The notes under the pieces: generated by a model
Database searches by the model: none
What the model was told of the DNA's origin: nothing
What the model saw: only the letters and a program-made list of their open reading frames with translations
Part shown: positions 35,362-45,081 of the stretch, piece by piece
Numbering within the stretch: position 1 is the first letter of the stretch
Layout of the letters: each line of letters opens with the position of its first letter
Position numbers and translations under genes: made by a program
Source of the DNA: Rhodoferax sp. BAB1
GTDB taxonomy: Bacteria > Pseudomonadota > Gammaproteobacteria > Burkholderiales > Burkholderiaceae_C
Assembly (NCBI RefSeq): GCF_013334205.1
Contig: NZ_CP054424.1
Coordinates: forward strand, 3,244,001 to 3,308,000
Length of the DNA: 64,000 nt
Direction of reading: 5' to 3'

Positions 35362-36141
35362 ATGAATGCCCTGCAACACCCGATCACGCCCACCGGCATG
35401 CATGCCGACGAATGGGCCGCGCGCCTCCAACTGGCCGCCTGCTACCGCATCTTCGCGATGCTGGGCTGGACCGAGATGATCTACAACCACATCACGCTGC
35501 GCCTGCCCGAGAGCGTGAGCGGCCAGGAGAAACAGTTCCTGATCAACCCCTTCGGCCTGCACTACAGCGAAGTCACCGCCAGCAATCTGGTGAAGATCGA
35601 CCTGCAGGGCCGTGTGCTCGACGGCTCCACGTATCCGATCAACCCGGCCGGCTACACCGTGCACTCGGCCATCCACGCCGGGATAGCGGACGCGCACTGC
35701 GTCATGCACACCCACACCACGGCCGGCGTGGCCGTGGCCTGCCAGCAGGGCGGGCTGGCCCAGAACAACTTCTATTCCGCGCAGCTGCACGACATGGTGG
35801 CCTACCATGACTTCGAGGGCATCACCATCCACGCCGAGGAGGCGCCACGCCTCCTGAAGAGCATCGGCAGCAGACCGGCGGTGATCCTGCGCAACCACGG
35901 CCTGCTGGCCTGGGGTGCCACGCTGCCGCAGACCTTCGCCATCCTGTGGACACTGCAGCGCGCCTGCGAGATCCAGCTGGCCACCCTGAGCATGGGCCCG
36001 GCCATCCCCGTGCCCGAGGCGATTGCGGCCAGATGCACGCGCGACGCGCTACAGTTCAATCCGAACCATGGCGCCGGACAGGACGTGTTCGACGCACTGG
36101 TGCGGCAGGTGGACCGTCTGGACGCCAGCTACAAGAACTAA
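35362..36141 (+). CDS. Class II aldolase/adducin family protein
   Basis: 259 aa. Zinc ligands appear as His-x-His in CVMHTHTTAGVAVAC and a later His in LRNHGLLAWG. WTEMIYNHITLRLPES is typical of the family. Members cleave or epimerise sugar phosphates, or decarboxylate. It has its own ribosome site (GAGGAG) 11 bp after hpaI, so it is almost certainly in the same transcript. No role for it in the standard homoprotocatechuate route is known to me. Confidence 0.85.
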   Translation: MNALQHPITPTGMHADEWAARLQLAACYRIFAMLGWTEMIYNHITLRLPESVSGQEKQFLINPFGLHYSEVTASNLVKIDLQGRVLDGSTYPINPAGYTVHSAIHAGIADAHCVMHTHTTAGVAVACQQGGLAQNNFYSAQLHDMVAYHDFEGITIHAEEAPRLLKSIGSRPAVILRNHGLLAWGATLPQTFAILWTLQRACEIQLATLSMGPAIPVPEAIAARCTRDALQFNPNHGAGQDVFDALVRQVDRLDASYKN

Positions 36142-36164
36142 GGGCCCACGGGGAGAGGGACAGC

Positions 36165-37157
36165 ATGAACGACACGCCTTACGGCAAGGTTTGCATCTAC
36201 GGTGCCGGCGCCATTGGCGCCTGGATGGGGGTGCGGCTGGCGCGTGCCGGCTGCCAGGTCAGCGTGGTCGCGCGCGGCGCCACGCTCCATGCCCTGCAAC
36301 AGCACGGCTTACGCTGCCAGATCGACAAGGAACTGCTCAGCGTACCCGTACAGGCCAGCGCCAACCCGGCCGACCTGGGCGTGCAGGACCTGGTGATCCT
36401 GGCAGTCAAGGCCCCGTCCCTGCCCGAGGTGGCGCGCCAGATCAAGCCCGTGCTCGGTCCTTCCACCGTGGTGCTCACCGCCATGAACGGTGTGCCCTGG
36501 TGGTTCTTCCAGGGTTTTGGCGAGAAGTTTTCCGGCACCCAGCTCAAGGCCATCGATCCCAGGGGAGAGATCGCCGCCCACATCCCGGCGGCGCAGATCG
36601 TCGGCGGGGTGGTGCATGCGAGCTGCTCGATCAAAGAGCCGGGCTGCGCGCAGCATCACTTCGGCAACCGCCTCATCATCGGCGAGCCCTCGGGCCAGAA
36701 GACCCAGCGCGTGCAGCAGCTCATCGCCCTGCTGGGGCAGGCGGGTTTCGAAGTCGAGCTCTCGGCCCAGATCCAGAAGGACATCTGGTACAAGCTCTGG
36801 GGCAATATGACGGTCAACCCCGTCAGCGCGCTGACCGGCGCCACCACCGACAGGATCCTGGGCGACAAGCTGGTGCGCGATTTCATCTCGAAAATCATGC
36901 TCGAAGCCAAGGAGATCGGTGCGCGCATCGGCATCCCGATCTTCCAGCAGCCCGAAGACCGCCACGCCGTCACGATGAAACTGGGCGCTTTCAAGACCTC
37001 GATGCTGCAGGACGTGGAAGCCGGCAGGCCCATGGAGATCGACGCCCTGGTCACCGTGGTGCAGGAACTGGGTGCGCTGACCGGCGTGCCCACCCCCTGC
37101 ACCGACATCCTGCTGGGGATGAGCCGCCTGCAGGCGCGCGTACGCGGCCTTTACTGA
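36165..37157 (+). CDS. Ketopantoate reductase (PanE/ApbA) family protein
   Basis: 330 aa. NADPH-binding VCIYGAGAIGAWMGVRLARA, catalytic Lys region WYKLWGNMTVNPVSALTGAT, and the C-terminal MEIDALVTVVQELGALTGVP. The family reduces 2-oxoacids, classically ketopantoate in CoA synthesis. Its position 23 bp behind an aldolase in a catabolic operon suggests a different 2-oxoacid substrate; this is inference. GAGAGGGA precedes ATG 36165. Confidence 0.85.
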   Translation: MNDTPYGKVCIYGAGAIGAWMGVRLARAGCQVSVVARGATLHALQQHGLRCQIDKELLSVPVQASANPADLGVQDLVILAVKAPSLPEVARQIKPVLGPSTVVLTAMNGVPWWFFQGFGEKFSGTQLKAIDPRGEIAAHIPAAQIVGGVVHASCSIKEPGCAQHHFGNRLIIGEPSGQKTQRVQQLIALLGQAGFEVELSAQIQKDIWYKLWGNMTVNPVSALTGATTDRILGDKLVRDFISKIMLEAKEIGARIGIPIFQQPEDRHAVTMKLGAFKTSMLQDVEAGRPMEIDALVTVVQELGALTGVPTPCTDILLGMSRLQARVRGLY

Positions 37158-37165
37158 GCCCCCTC

Positions 37166-38071
37166 ATGCTGCCTGCTCCGCTGGCGCTCAGCCGCGCCGC
37201 CTTCTTCACCCTGCTGTTCACGGCCTGCCTGTTCGGCGCCAACCACGTGGCCGCACGCCTGGCCTTCAACCACGGACTGGACGTGGCGACTGCCGTGCTG
37301 GTGCGCAGTTTCGTCACCGCCGCCGTGGTGGGCGGCATCGTCTGGCTGCAAGGCGTGCCCCTGCGCATCACACCGCGCCAGCGCGGTTTCCTGCTGCTGA
37401 TCAGCGCCCTGGTGGCCGTGCAGAGCCTGTGCCTCTATGCCGCCGTGGTACGCCTGCCCGTGGCCCTGGCCCTGCTGACCTTCAACACCTACCCGCTCTG
37501 GACGGCGCTGTTTGCCTGGCTGCTCTACCGCCACCGACCGGAGCGCGCGGTGCTGCTGGCCATGCCCGTGCTGCTCTTCGGCCTGGCCCTGGCGCTCGAT
37601 GCGCTGGGCGCGGCCTCGGGCCTGGGAGCTGCCGGGCAATGGAGTCGCATCGGCGCCGGCGTGGCCTTTGCCATGACCGCGGCCGCCGTGTTCGGCGCGG
37701 CGCTGGTCTTCACGCAACACGAGGCGGCCGGCGTGGACGGGCGGCTGCGCACGACCATCACCATGGCCCTGGTCGGCCTGCTGGCGCTGGTCGTGGTGCC
37801 GTTGCAGGGCGGCCTGCACCTGCCGCAGGCAGCAGCCGGCTGGTGGGGCCTGGCCGGGCTGACGCTGTGCTACGGCACGGCCTTCACCATCATGTTCACG
37901 CTGCTGCCCAGGCTGGGCGTGGTGGGCAGCTCGCCCATCATGAACGTGGAGCCGGTGGCCGCGCTGGTGCTGGCCTGGGCCCTGCTGGGCCAGGCTATCG
38001 CGCCGGTGCAGGTGGCTGGCGCCCTCATCGTCGTCGGGACCGTGATGGCGCTGGGTCTGCGCAAGCGCTGA
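37166..38071 (+). CDS. EamA/DMT-superfamily transporter
   Basis: 301 aa, ten predicted membrane helices in two EamA repeats (FTACLFGANHVAARLAFNHG in the first; YGTAFTIMFTLLPRLGVVGS and VEPVAALVLAWALLGQ in the second). Inner-membrane exporter or importer of small metabolites. It begins 8 bp after the reductase gene and may end the hpa transcription unit. Substrate unknown. Confidence 0.82.
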   Translation: MLPAPLALSRAAFFTLLFTACLFGANHVAARLAFNHGLDVATAVLVRSFVTAAVVGGIVWLQGVPLRITPRQRGFLLLISALVAVQSLCLYAAVVRLPVALALLTFNTYPLWTALFAWLLYRHRPERAVLLAMPVLLFGLALALDALGAASGLGAAGQWSRIGAGVAFAMTAAAVFGAALVFTQHEAAGVDGRLRTTITMALVGLLALVVVPLQGGLHLPQAAAGWWGLAGLTLCYGTAFTIMFTLLPRLGVVGSSPIMNVEPVAALVLAWALLGQAIAPVQVAGALIVVGTVMALGLRKR

Positions 38072-38116
38072 GCGCGCGCAGCAGGCCAGGCCGCACACCC
38101 GGCCATCCCGGATCGA

Positions 38117-38497
38117 TCACCTGGGCAGGCAGCGATAACGTCCGCGGGCGTCGTCTTCGTATTCGCCGCTGTTGCCGAAGCTGATGCCGCCGACGCACGC
38201 GGCGTAGCGGTACTGTCCCTCGACCACGATCTCTTTTTCTGCGCCCGGCCTCAGGTTGTCGGAGTGGGTATAGAAGCCGCCCTTGGGACCGTCACCGCAA
38301 CGCTTTTTGGTGTACTTGAGGTCACCGCACCAGATCACGAAGATCTGCTTGTTGCAGGTATTCGTGAACGTGACGCGCCCATTGCGCTCGCTCACATCGA
38401 CGCAGCGCTGAGCGTTCTCGCCCGGGTTTCGGGCGTGTGCGTTCACGGTCACGACCAGCAAACAGGCCGCGATGCTCAAGAGACGTTTGAAATTCAT
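38117..38497 (-). CDS. Secreted cysteine-rich small protein
   Basis: 126 aa. Signal peptide (MNFKRLLSIAACLLVVTVNA, cleavage near AHA-RN). The mature part has six Cys (QRCVDV, TNTCNKQ, IWCGDL, KRCGDG, AACVGG, YRCLPR), enough for three disulfides, and reads as a compact beta protein. I do not recognise a family. The 45-bp gap to the EamA stop and the 163-bp gap on the other side show no further gene. Confidence 0.7.
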   Translation of the reverse strand: MNFKRLLSIAACLLVVTVNAHARNPGENAQRCVDVSERNGRVTFTNTCNKQIFVIWCGDLKYTKKRCGDGPKGGFYTHSDNLRPGAEKEIVVEGQYRYAACVGGISFGNSGEYEDDARGRYRCLPR

Positions 38498-38660
38498 GGT
38501 ACTCCCTGGTCAGCTAGGTTGAGATGCAAAAGTGGAGGGCCGCTGGGCCCGCAGGCACTCTAGCCCGGCCCTGCGGTCTGCCCACCTCGGACTAACCCTG
38601 AGGGGTATCTCGTGTGTGAAAAATGTCACGGCCACGGAACGTGGCGTGCAGGGCGCGCCT

Positions 38661-39872
38661 TCAGCGCCGGATCTTCTCGCGCGCGCGCCGCACGCGCTCG
38701 ACGTTGATCGCCACCTTGCCGCTGCGAAACAGCATGGGGGAGGCGATGGCGTAGGCCGGGTCCGCGGTGTCGAGGCAGTGGTAGTTGAAGGCCGGCATGC
38801 CGTTCTTGTCGACGATGACGATGACCCAGGGCGTGTTCGCGCGTAGGCCGCGCTGTACCGCCACCGCCGTCTCGCCACTGACAAGACGCACATAGGTCCC
38901 CGGCGGATAGAAACCGACCGCCGCGGTCAAGGCACCACCGACCGAGGCGGTGACTTCCTTCTCGGTCTGCAGGTAGATGGACTTGGCCGACTCCAGCGGC
39001 GAGAGCGCCTCACGCGTGCGGCGTGCGGCCATCTTGGCGACGAAGACGTCGGTCATGCTCAGCAGCCGACGCGCCTGCAGGTTGTGCGGCAGGCCTTCGG
39101 CGCTGTCGGGCTGGTGGTGCCAGCGCACCAGGTCCAGCTCCTCGACGTCCTCGATGCCCAGCCAGACCAGTATCTTGAGGCTGAGCTGCGGATGGTCCTG
39201 GATCAGCTGGCGCTGTTCGGGCGTGGGGGCCTCGTTCTGGCGAGCCAGCACGTCCTGCTCGCGGGCCATGCCGATGTTCATGGTCAGCGCCGCGCTCATC
39301 AGCGACTGCCGCTGCTGCGGGTTCAGGCCCAGCTTTTGCGCCGCCAGCTCGCAGACGCAGGCACACAGCAGGGCATGCGTGGCGCAATAGCCCAGGCTGC
39401 TGTCGGCCAGGGCCTGGAACAGGCAGAACAGGCTGTCGTCGGCGTCCGCCTGGAGCAGCGCACGCGCCTTGTTCTCCAGGGCTGCCAGGCGCGGCAGGGG
39501 ATTGAGCGCCAGCCCCCCCTGGTAGAGGATGCCGCGCAGCACCTCCTGCAGATCCATCCAGCCGCCGTTGAGCTGCTCGCCCACCATGTAATCGCGCTCG
39601 CGGATGGCGCTGGGCATGGGCAGGCGCGCGATCTGCTCGACCTCCACCCCTTCCATCAGCATGGTGTGCACCATGCGCTCGTAGGAGCGCTGCCAGGCTT
39701 GCGCCTCGGCCTCGGTGGTCGATGCGTTGTGGGCGTAGAGCTTGTCGCGGTGCTGCTCGGACACGATGGGCTGGCCCTTGCGCAGCAGCAGCAGGCCGTC
39801 GGGGTTCCATACATTGACCGGCAGGGGCTTGCCCACCGGCAGCATGGCAATGGGGATGGGCACGTACTTCAT
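38661..39872 (-). CDS. Degenerate HD-GYP-type protein, probably non-catalytic
   Basis: 403 aa. The N-terminal 90 residues ([30 protein letters not shown]) and the C-terminal part ([20 protein letters not shown]) resemble HD-GYP phosphodiesterases. In the HD region, [11 protein letters not shown] and [12 protein letters not shown] stand where catalytic members have His and LHDIGK, so the HD dyad is missing. WHHQPD survives. Inference: a c-di-GMP-related or scaffold protein without hydrolase activity. ATG 39872 overlaps the alr stop (ATGA). Confidence 0.75.
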   Translation of the reverse strand: MKYVPIPIAMLPVGKPLPVNVWNPDGLLLLRKGQPIVSEQHRDKLYAHNASTTEAEAQAWQRSYERMVHTMLMEGVEVEQIARLPMPSAIRERDYMVGEQLNGGWMDLQEVLRGILYQGGLALNPLPRLAALENKARALLQADADDSLFCLFQALADSSLGYCATHALLCACVCELAAQKLGLNPQQRQSLMSAALTMNIGMAREQDVLARQNEAPTPEQRQLIQDHPQLSLKILVWLGIEDVEELDLVRWHHQPDSAEGLPHNLQARRLLSMTDVFVAKMAARRTREALSPLESAKSIYLQTEKEVTASVGGALTAAVGFYPPGTYVRLVSGETAVAVQRGLRANTPWVIVIVDKNGMPAFNYHCLDTADPAYAIASPMLFRSGKVAINVERVRRAREKIRR

Positions 39873-40984
39873 GCGAGCTCCACCGGCACGCGCGCAGCCA
39901 GCGCGCACATCAACTCATACCCCACGCTGCCCCCGGCCTGGGCCACCTCGTCGATGGGCAGGAGGGTCCCGTTGGAGGCGCGGCCCCAGAGCGTGACTTC
40001 CGAGCCCATGCCCGCAGCGGGCACCGGCGTGAGGTCCACCGTGATCAGATCCATGCTGACGCGTCCCACAAGGCACGTGCGCACGCCGTCCACCAGCACC
40101 GGCGTGCCGCGCCCGGACGTGCCGGCGCTGGCGCGCAGGTAACCGTCGGCATAACCGCAGGCCACCACGCCGATGCGCATGGGCTGGGCAGCCGTGAAGG
40201 CAGAGCCATAGCCCACGCTGTCTCCCGCGGCCAGCTGCTGCACACCGACGATGCGCGAACGCAGTGTCATGGCCGGCTGCAGCCCCCAGTGGGCGGCGCT
40301 GTGCTCGGGGAAATCGGGCGAGGCGCCGTAGAGCAGCACACCGGGGCGGATCCAGTCCGAACGCAGGCTGGCCGCGGCCTGCGGCCCCATGTGGCGCAGG
40401 ACCGCGGCGCTGTTGCTCACCGAGCGTTCGCCCGGCAGGTCCTGCGTGGCGGTGTTGAAAGCGGCCAGCTGCTGCGCCACGCCCTTGGCGCCGTCGGCAT
40501 CGCTGAAGTGCGTCATGAGCGAGATCTCATCGACCTGCGGCAGCGCGTTCAGGCGGTGCCAGGCGGCGCGGAACTGATCCGGCTTGAAGCCCAGGCGGTT
40601 CATGCCGCTGTTCATCTTGAGAAAGACCCGGTGCGGCGCATGCGTCTTGTGCACGGCCAGCATGTCGATCTGCTCGCTGCAATGCACCACGTGCCACAGG
40701 TCCAGGCGCGAACACAGCTCCAGGTCGCGCTGCTCGAACACGCCCTCCAGCAGCAGGATGGGCCCGCGCCAGCCCAGGGCCCGCAGCGCTGAAGCCTCGG
40801 TCAGGTCCAGCAGGGCAAAGCCGTCGGCACCACGCAGCCCCTCGTAGACGCGCTCGATGCCGTGCCCGTAGGCATTGGCCTTGACCACCGCCCACACCCT
40901 GGCGTCAGGGCTGGATTGGCGCGCCCGCGCCAGGTTGTGGCGCAGGGCTTCGACGTGGATCTGGGCTTGGATCGGGCGGGACAT
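39869..40984 (-). CDS. alr: Alanine racemase
   Basis: 371 aa. PLP-binding Lys35 in [13 protein letters not shown]; catalytic Tyr region [18 protein letters not shown] also matches. It supplies D-alanine for peptidoglycan (or catabolises L-Ala if DadX-like). No Shine-Dalgarno is visible before ATG 40984. It is coupled to the degenerate HD-GYP gene and divergent from lplT (132 bp). Confidence 0.95.
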   Translation of the reverse strand: MSRPIQAQIHVEALRHNLARARQSSPDARVWAVVKANAYGHGIERVYEGLRGADGFALLDLTEASALRALGWRGPILLLEGVFEQRDLELCSRLDLWHVVHCSEQIDMLAVHKTHAPHRVFLKMNSGMNRLGFKPDQFRAAWHRLNALPQVDEISLMTHFSDADGAKGVAQQLAAFNTATQDLPGERSVSNSAAVLRHMGPQAAASLRSDWIRPGVLLYGASPDFPEHSAAHWGLQPAMTLRSRIVGVQQLAAGDSVGYGSAFTAAQPMRIGVVACGYADGYLRASAGTSGRGTPVLVDGVRTCLVGRVSMDLITVDLTPVPAAGMGSEVTLWGRASNGTLLPIDEVAQAGGSVGYELMCALAARVPVELA

Positions 40985-41035
40985 GCTGGTGCGAACTATC
41001 TCTGGGCGGGGTTTTCGTCAACCCCGTAGCTTGAA

Positions 41036-41062
41036 TTGTGACATCGCCCACCATGCTATAAC
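41036..41062 (+). promoter_or_regulatory. Candidate sigma-70 promoter for lplT
   Basis: TTGTGA (41036-41041), 15 nt, then an extended -10 TGC-TATAAC (41054-41062). The start site would fall near 41069, giving a leader of about 48 nt. The spacing is shorter than the optimum of 17, but the TGn extension supports the call. Confidence 0.45.
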
Positions 41063-41116
41063 CCGGCGTCGATTGGATTTTCATAACAAGTACGAGCCCC
41101 CCGGTCCCCCCTGCCC

Positions 41117-42400
41117 ATGAAACGCGGTTTCTACACCATCATGTCGGCGCAGTTCTTCAGCTCGCTGGCTGATAACGCGTTGTTCGTCGGGGCCGTGCAG
41201 CTGCTGCGCAGCGAGGGCGCGCCCGAATGGCAACAGGCGGCCCTGGTGCCCATGTTTGCCCTCTTCTACGTGATCCTGGCGCCCTTCGTGGGCGCTTTTG
41301 CCGACGCCCTGCCCAAAGGCAAGGTCATGCTGGTCAGCAACGGTATCAAGATCATCGGTTGTCTCATGATGCTCTTCGGCACCCACCCGCTGATGGCGTA
41401 TGCCATCGTCGGCCTGGGCGCGGCGGCCTATTCGCCGGCCAAGTACGGCATCCTCACCGAACTGCTGCCGGCCTCGCAGCTGGTCAAGGCCAACGGCTGG
41501 ATCGAAGGCCTGACCATCGCCTCCATCATCCTGGGCGTACTGCTGGGCGGCCAGCTGGTCGGTGCGGCCATCTCCAGTTCCCTACTCTCCTTTGACCTGC
41601 CGCTGATCAACACCGGCATCGACAGCGCGCCGGAAGCCGCCATCAGCGTTCTCATCCTGGTCTATCTGCTGGCCGCCTGGTTCAACACCCGCATCCCGCA
41701 CACCGGCGTGGAAATGCGCCCCATGCCGAAGAACCCGCTGGCCCTGCTGCCCGACTTCTGGAAATGCAACACCCGGCTCTGGCAGGACCGCCTGGGCCAG
41801 ATCTCGCTCTCGACCACCACGCTCTTCTGGGGCGTCAGCGGCAACCTGCGCTACATCGTGCTGGCCTGGGCCGCGGCCGCGCTGGGCTACAGCGTCACGC
41901 AGGCTTCCTCGCTGGTCGGGGTGGTGGCCATCGGCACCGCCGTGGGCGCCGTGGTGGCCTCGGTGCGCATGCGGCTGGAAGATGCGCCGCGCCTGATGCC
42001 CCTGGGCATCGCCATGGGCCTGCTGGTCATCCTGCTCAACTTCATCGACAACGTCTGGGTGGCCGCACCCTTCCTGATCCTGCTGGGCGGCCTGGGCGGT
42101 TTCCTCGTGGTGCCCATGAACGCGCTGTTGCAGCACCGCGGCCACAACCTCATGGGCGCCGGCCGCTCCATCGCCGTGCAGAACTTCAACGAACAGGCCT
42201 GCATCCTGGGCCTGGGCTTTCTCTACAGCTTCTCCACCGGCATGGGCCTGTCGGCCTTCGCCGCCATCACCGGCTTCGGTATCCTGGTGGCCGGGTTCAT
42301 GTGGCTGATCAAGCGCTGGCACGAGAACAACTGCAAGAACTATCCCGAGGAGGTGGAGCACCTCATCGAGATCGCCCGCAACGACCACCTCCACGGCTAG
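41117..42400 (+). CDS. lplT: Lysophospholipid transporter LplT
   Basis: 427 aa MFS protein, 12 helices. N-terminus MKRGFYTIMSAQFFSSLADN and YSPAKYGILTELLPASQLVK are LplT signatures. It flips lysophospholipids inward for re-acylation by Aas, which is not in this window. No clear ribosome site. An EamA gene follows 38 bp later. Confidence 0.92.
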   Translation: MKRGFYTIMSAQFFSSLADNALFVGAVQLLRSEGAPEWQQAALVPMFALFYVILAPFVGAFADALPKGKVMLVSNGIKIIGCLMMLFGTHPLMAYAIVGLGAAAYSPAKYGILTELLPASQLVKANGWIEGLTIASIILGVLLGGQLVGAAISSSLLSFDLPLINTGIDSAPEAAISVLILVYLLAAWFNTRIPHTGVEMRPMPKNPLALLPDFWKCNTRLWQDRLGQISLSTTTLFWGVSGNLRYIVLAWAAAALGYSVTQASSLVGVVAIGTAVGAVVASVRMRLEDAPRLMPLGIAMGLLVILLNFIDNVWVAAPFLILLGGLGGFLVVPMNALLQHRGHNLMGAGRSIAVQNFNEQACILGLGFLYSFSTGMGLSAFAAITGFGILVAGFMWLIKRWHENNCKNYPEEVEHLIEIARNDHLHG

Positions 42401-42438
42401 TTGTGGCCTTTGCGCAAGCGCATGGCGGTGGTGATCCC

Positions 42439-43314
42439 ATGAATCGACAACTCGCCGCCTGGGCCCTGGTGCTCAACGCCTTCATCTGGGGCGTCTCCTG
42501 GTACCCCTTCCGATTGCTGGAAGCACAAGGCCTGCACCCGCTGTGGTCCACCTTCCTGATCTACGCGCTGGCGTTGCTGGCCCTGCTGGCCTGGCGCCCG
42601 GGGGCCTGGCGTCACTTTTTGCGCCAGCCCATGCTTCTTCTGCTGCTGGTGGCCGCCGGTCTGACCAATGTGGGCTTCAACTGGGCCGTCACCGTGGGCG
42701 ACGTGGTGCGCGTGGTGCTGCTGTTCTACCTGATGCCCATGTGGTCGGTGCTGCTGGCCTGGGGGCTGCTGGGTGAACGCCCGGGCCTGAGCGCGCTGCT
42801 GCGCCTGGGGCTGGCCCTGGCCGGCGTGGTCATCGTGCTCAAGACACCGGGCTCGCCCTGGCCGCTGCCGCACAGCCTGCCCGACTGGCTGGCCCTGATG
42901 GGCGGCTTCTGCTTTGCGCTGACCAATGTGCTGCTTCTCAAGCTCAGGGACACGGCCGAAGAGGCGCGCATGGTCGCCATGTTCGCCGGCGGCGCGCTGC
43001 TGGCCCTGGCCACGGCCGGGCTGGGCACCCCCTCGGGCCTGGTGCCCGCGCTGCCGGCAGTTGGCGCCAGCTGGATGGGGCTGGTGCTGCTGACCAGCCT
43101 GGCCTTCCTGGCCTCCAACCTGGGCCTGCAGTACGGCGCGGCGCGCCTGCCGGCGGCCACCACGGCCCTGGTCATGTTGACCGAGGTGGTGTTTGCCAGT
43201 GTGTCCTCGGTGCTGCTCGGTGCAGCGGAATTGGAGCCACGCACGCTGCTGGGCGGGGCCCTGATCCTGCTGGCGGCCTTGTGGGCGGCCTGGCCGGCAA
43301 AGCCGCGGTGCTAG
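42439..43314 (+). CDS. EamA/DMT-superfamily transporter
   Basis: 291 aa, ten helices in two EamA domains (LNAFIWGVSWYPFRLLEAQG; TNVGFNWAVTVGDVVRVVLL; ATTALVMLTEVVFASVSSVL). Probable metabolite exporter. ATG 42439 begins with the first helix; the open frame from 41764 is a shadow of lplT. Substrate unknown, and not obviously a paralogue partner of the EamA gene at 37166. Confidence 0.85.
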   Translation: MNRQLAAWALVLNAFIWGVSWYPFRLLEAQGLHPLWSTFLIYALALLALLAWRPGAWRHFLRQPMLLLLLVAAGLTNVGFNWAVTVGDVVRVVLLFYLMPMWSVLLAWGLLGERPGLSALLRLGLALAGVVIVLKTPGSPWPLPHSLPDWLALMGGFCFALTNVLLLKLRDTAEEARMVAMFAGGALLALATAGLGTPSGLVPALPAVGASWMGLVLLTSLAFLASNLGLQYGAARLPAATTALVMLTEVVFASVSSVLLGAAELEPRTLLGGALILLAALWAAWPAKPRC

Positions 43315-43348
43315 CACGCAAGCTCCGCACGCGCACCCTCTCTCCAGC

Positions 43349-43834
43349 ATGCCCTCCGTCTACGATTTCGAAGCCGAACAGATCGCCGGCCAGCCCGTCG
43401 CCCTGAGCCAGTTCAGGGGGAAAGTCATGCTGATCGTCAACACCGCCAGTGCCTGCGGCTTCACGCCGCAGTTTGCCGGGCTGGAGGAACTGCACCAGGC
43501 CTACGGCCCGCAGGGACTGGTCGTGCTGGGTTTCCCCTGCAACCAGTTCGGCGCCCAGGACCGCGGCAGCAACACCGCGATCGCCAGCTTCTGCCAGCTC
43601 AACTACGGCGTGAGCTTCCCCATGATGGCCAAGGTCCAGGTCAACGGGCCGCAAGCCCACCCGCTTTACCAGTGGCTGGTGCGGGAGGCCCGGGGAGTGC
43701 TGGGAACGAAGTCCATCAAATGGAACTTCACCAAGTTCCTGATCGGCAAGGACGGCACGGTGCGCAAGCGGTATGCGCCTTACACCGATCCGCGGCGGCT
43801 GCAGCACGACATCGAGGCCGCGCTGGCCGCCTGA
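43349..43834 (+). CDS. Glutathione peroxidase family (Cys-type)
   Basis: 161 aa thioredoxin fold. The tetrad is Cys36 (NTASACGFTPQ), Gln66 (GFPCNQFGAQ), Trp125 and Asn126 (KWNFTKF). Bacterial members often use thioredoxin rather than glutathione to reduce hydroperoxides. Convergent with glcF, 14 bp between stops. Confidence 0.93.
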   Translation: MPSVYDFEAEQIAGQPVALSQFRGKVMLIVNTASACGFTPQFAGLEELHQAYGPQGLVVLGFPCNQFGAQDRGSNTAIASFCQLNYGVSFPMMAKVQVNGPQAHPLYQWLVREARGVLGTKSIKWNFTKFLIGKDGTVRKRYAPYTDPRRLQHDIEAALAA

Positions 43835-43848
43835 TCTCCTGGCCGGCT

Positions 43849-45075
43849 TCAGGCCTGCGCCAGCGCCTCGTCCAGCAGCTCCACCCAGTGCTTCACCGGC
43901 GTGCCGGTGCCGCTCTGCAAGTGCGTGATACAGCCGATGTTGGCGGAGGCTATCTGCTCAGGCTGCATCTCACCCAGGTTCCTGAGCTTGCGGTCGCGCA
44001 ATTCGTAGGCCAGCTTGGGGTTGAGCACCGAGTAGGTGCCGGCCGAGCCGCAGCACAGGTGGGGCTCGACGCGGCAGGTGTTGACCTTGAAGCCCAGCGC
44101 GCCCATGTGCTCTTCCACACCACCGCGCAGCTTCTGTCCGTGCTGCAGGGTGCAAGGTGGATGGAACGCGATCTGGCCGGCCTTGGCGCCGACCTTGCCG
44201 CGCAAGGGGTCCACCAGTGCGGGCAGCAGCTCGCTCAGGTCTTTGGTCAGCTCGCTGATGCGTTGGGCCTTGGTCGCGTACTGCGGGTCGTCGCGCAGGA
44301 TATGGCCGTATTCCTTGACGGTCACGCCGCAGCCCGAGGCGTTCATGACGATGGCTTCCACGCCGCTCTCGATGTGCGGCCACCAGGCGTCGATGTTGGC
44401 ACGCATCTCGGTCTTGCCGCCGTCCTGGTCGTTCAGGTGGAACTTCACGGCGCCACAGCAGCCTGCTTTCGCGGCCACCACGGTCTGGATACCGGCGGCG
44501 TCCAGCACGCGGGCCGTGGCGCTGTTGATGTTCGGCATCATGGCCGGCTGCACGCAGCCGGCCAGCATCAGCACCTTGCGCGCATGGCTGCGCGTGGGCC
44601 ACTGACCTGCATCTTGCGCGGCCGGCACCTTGGCCTTGAGGCTGGCGGGCATCAGGCCGCGTACCAGCTGGCCCATCTTCATGGCCGGAGCGAACAGCGG
44701 CGAGGTCAGGCCCTCTTTCAGCGCCCAGCGCACAAAACGCTCATTGGCGGGGCGCGGCACTTTCTCGTCGACGATCTTGCGACCGATGTCGACCAGATGC
44801 CCGTAGTCCACGCCCGAAGGACAGGTGCTTTCGCAATTGCGGCAGGTGAGGCAGCGGTCCAGGTGAGCCTGGGTCTTGCGCGTGGGCGCTTCGCCCTCGA
44901 GCACCTGCTTGATCAGGTAGATGCGGCCGCGCGGACCGTCGAGTTCGTCGCCGAGCAGCTGGTAGGTGGGGCAGGTGGCGGTGCAGAAGCCGCAGTGCAC
45001 GCACTTGCGCAGGATGGCTTCGGCCGCCTGGCCGTCGGCCGTGTGCTTGAACTCGGGGGCGAGGTTGGTTTGCAT
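43849..45075 (-). CDS. glcF: Glycolate oxidase iron-sulfur subunit
   Basis: 408 aa. Two [4Fe-4S] motifs (CVHCGFCTATCP and CLTCRNCESTCPSG) and two CCG domains (AGCCGAVKFHLND; EPHLCCGSAGTYS). It passes electrons from glycolate oxidation to the membrane pool. It lies 6 bp behind glcE. No glcD is adjacent. Confidence 0.95.
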   Translation of the reverse strand: MQTNLAPEFKHTADGQAAEAILRKCVHCGFCTATCPTYQLLGDELDGPRGRIYLIKQVLEGEAPTRKTQAHLDRCLTCRNCESTCPSGVDYGHLVDIGRKIVDEKVPRPANERFVRWALKEGLTSPLFAPAMKMGQLVRGLMPASLKAKVPAAQDAGQWPTRSHARKVLMLAGCVQPAMMPNINSATARVLDAAGIQTVVAAKAGCCGAVKFHLNDQDGGKTEMRANIDAWWPHIESGVEAIVMNASGCGVTVKEYGHILRDDPQYATKAQRISELTKDLSELLPALVDPLRGKVGAKAGQIAFHPPCTLQHGQKLRGGVEEHMGALGFKVNTCRVEPHLCCGSAGTYSVLNPKLAYELRDRKLRNLGEMQPEQIASANIGCITHLQSGTGTPVKHWVELLDEALAQA

Positions 45076-45081
45076 GACGGC

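Noticed and set aside
36165-37157. Naming this gene panE
   Set aside because: The family is clear, but its position in a catabolic operon makes the pantothenate role doubtful, so no symbol was given.
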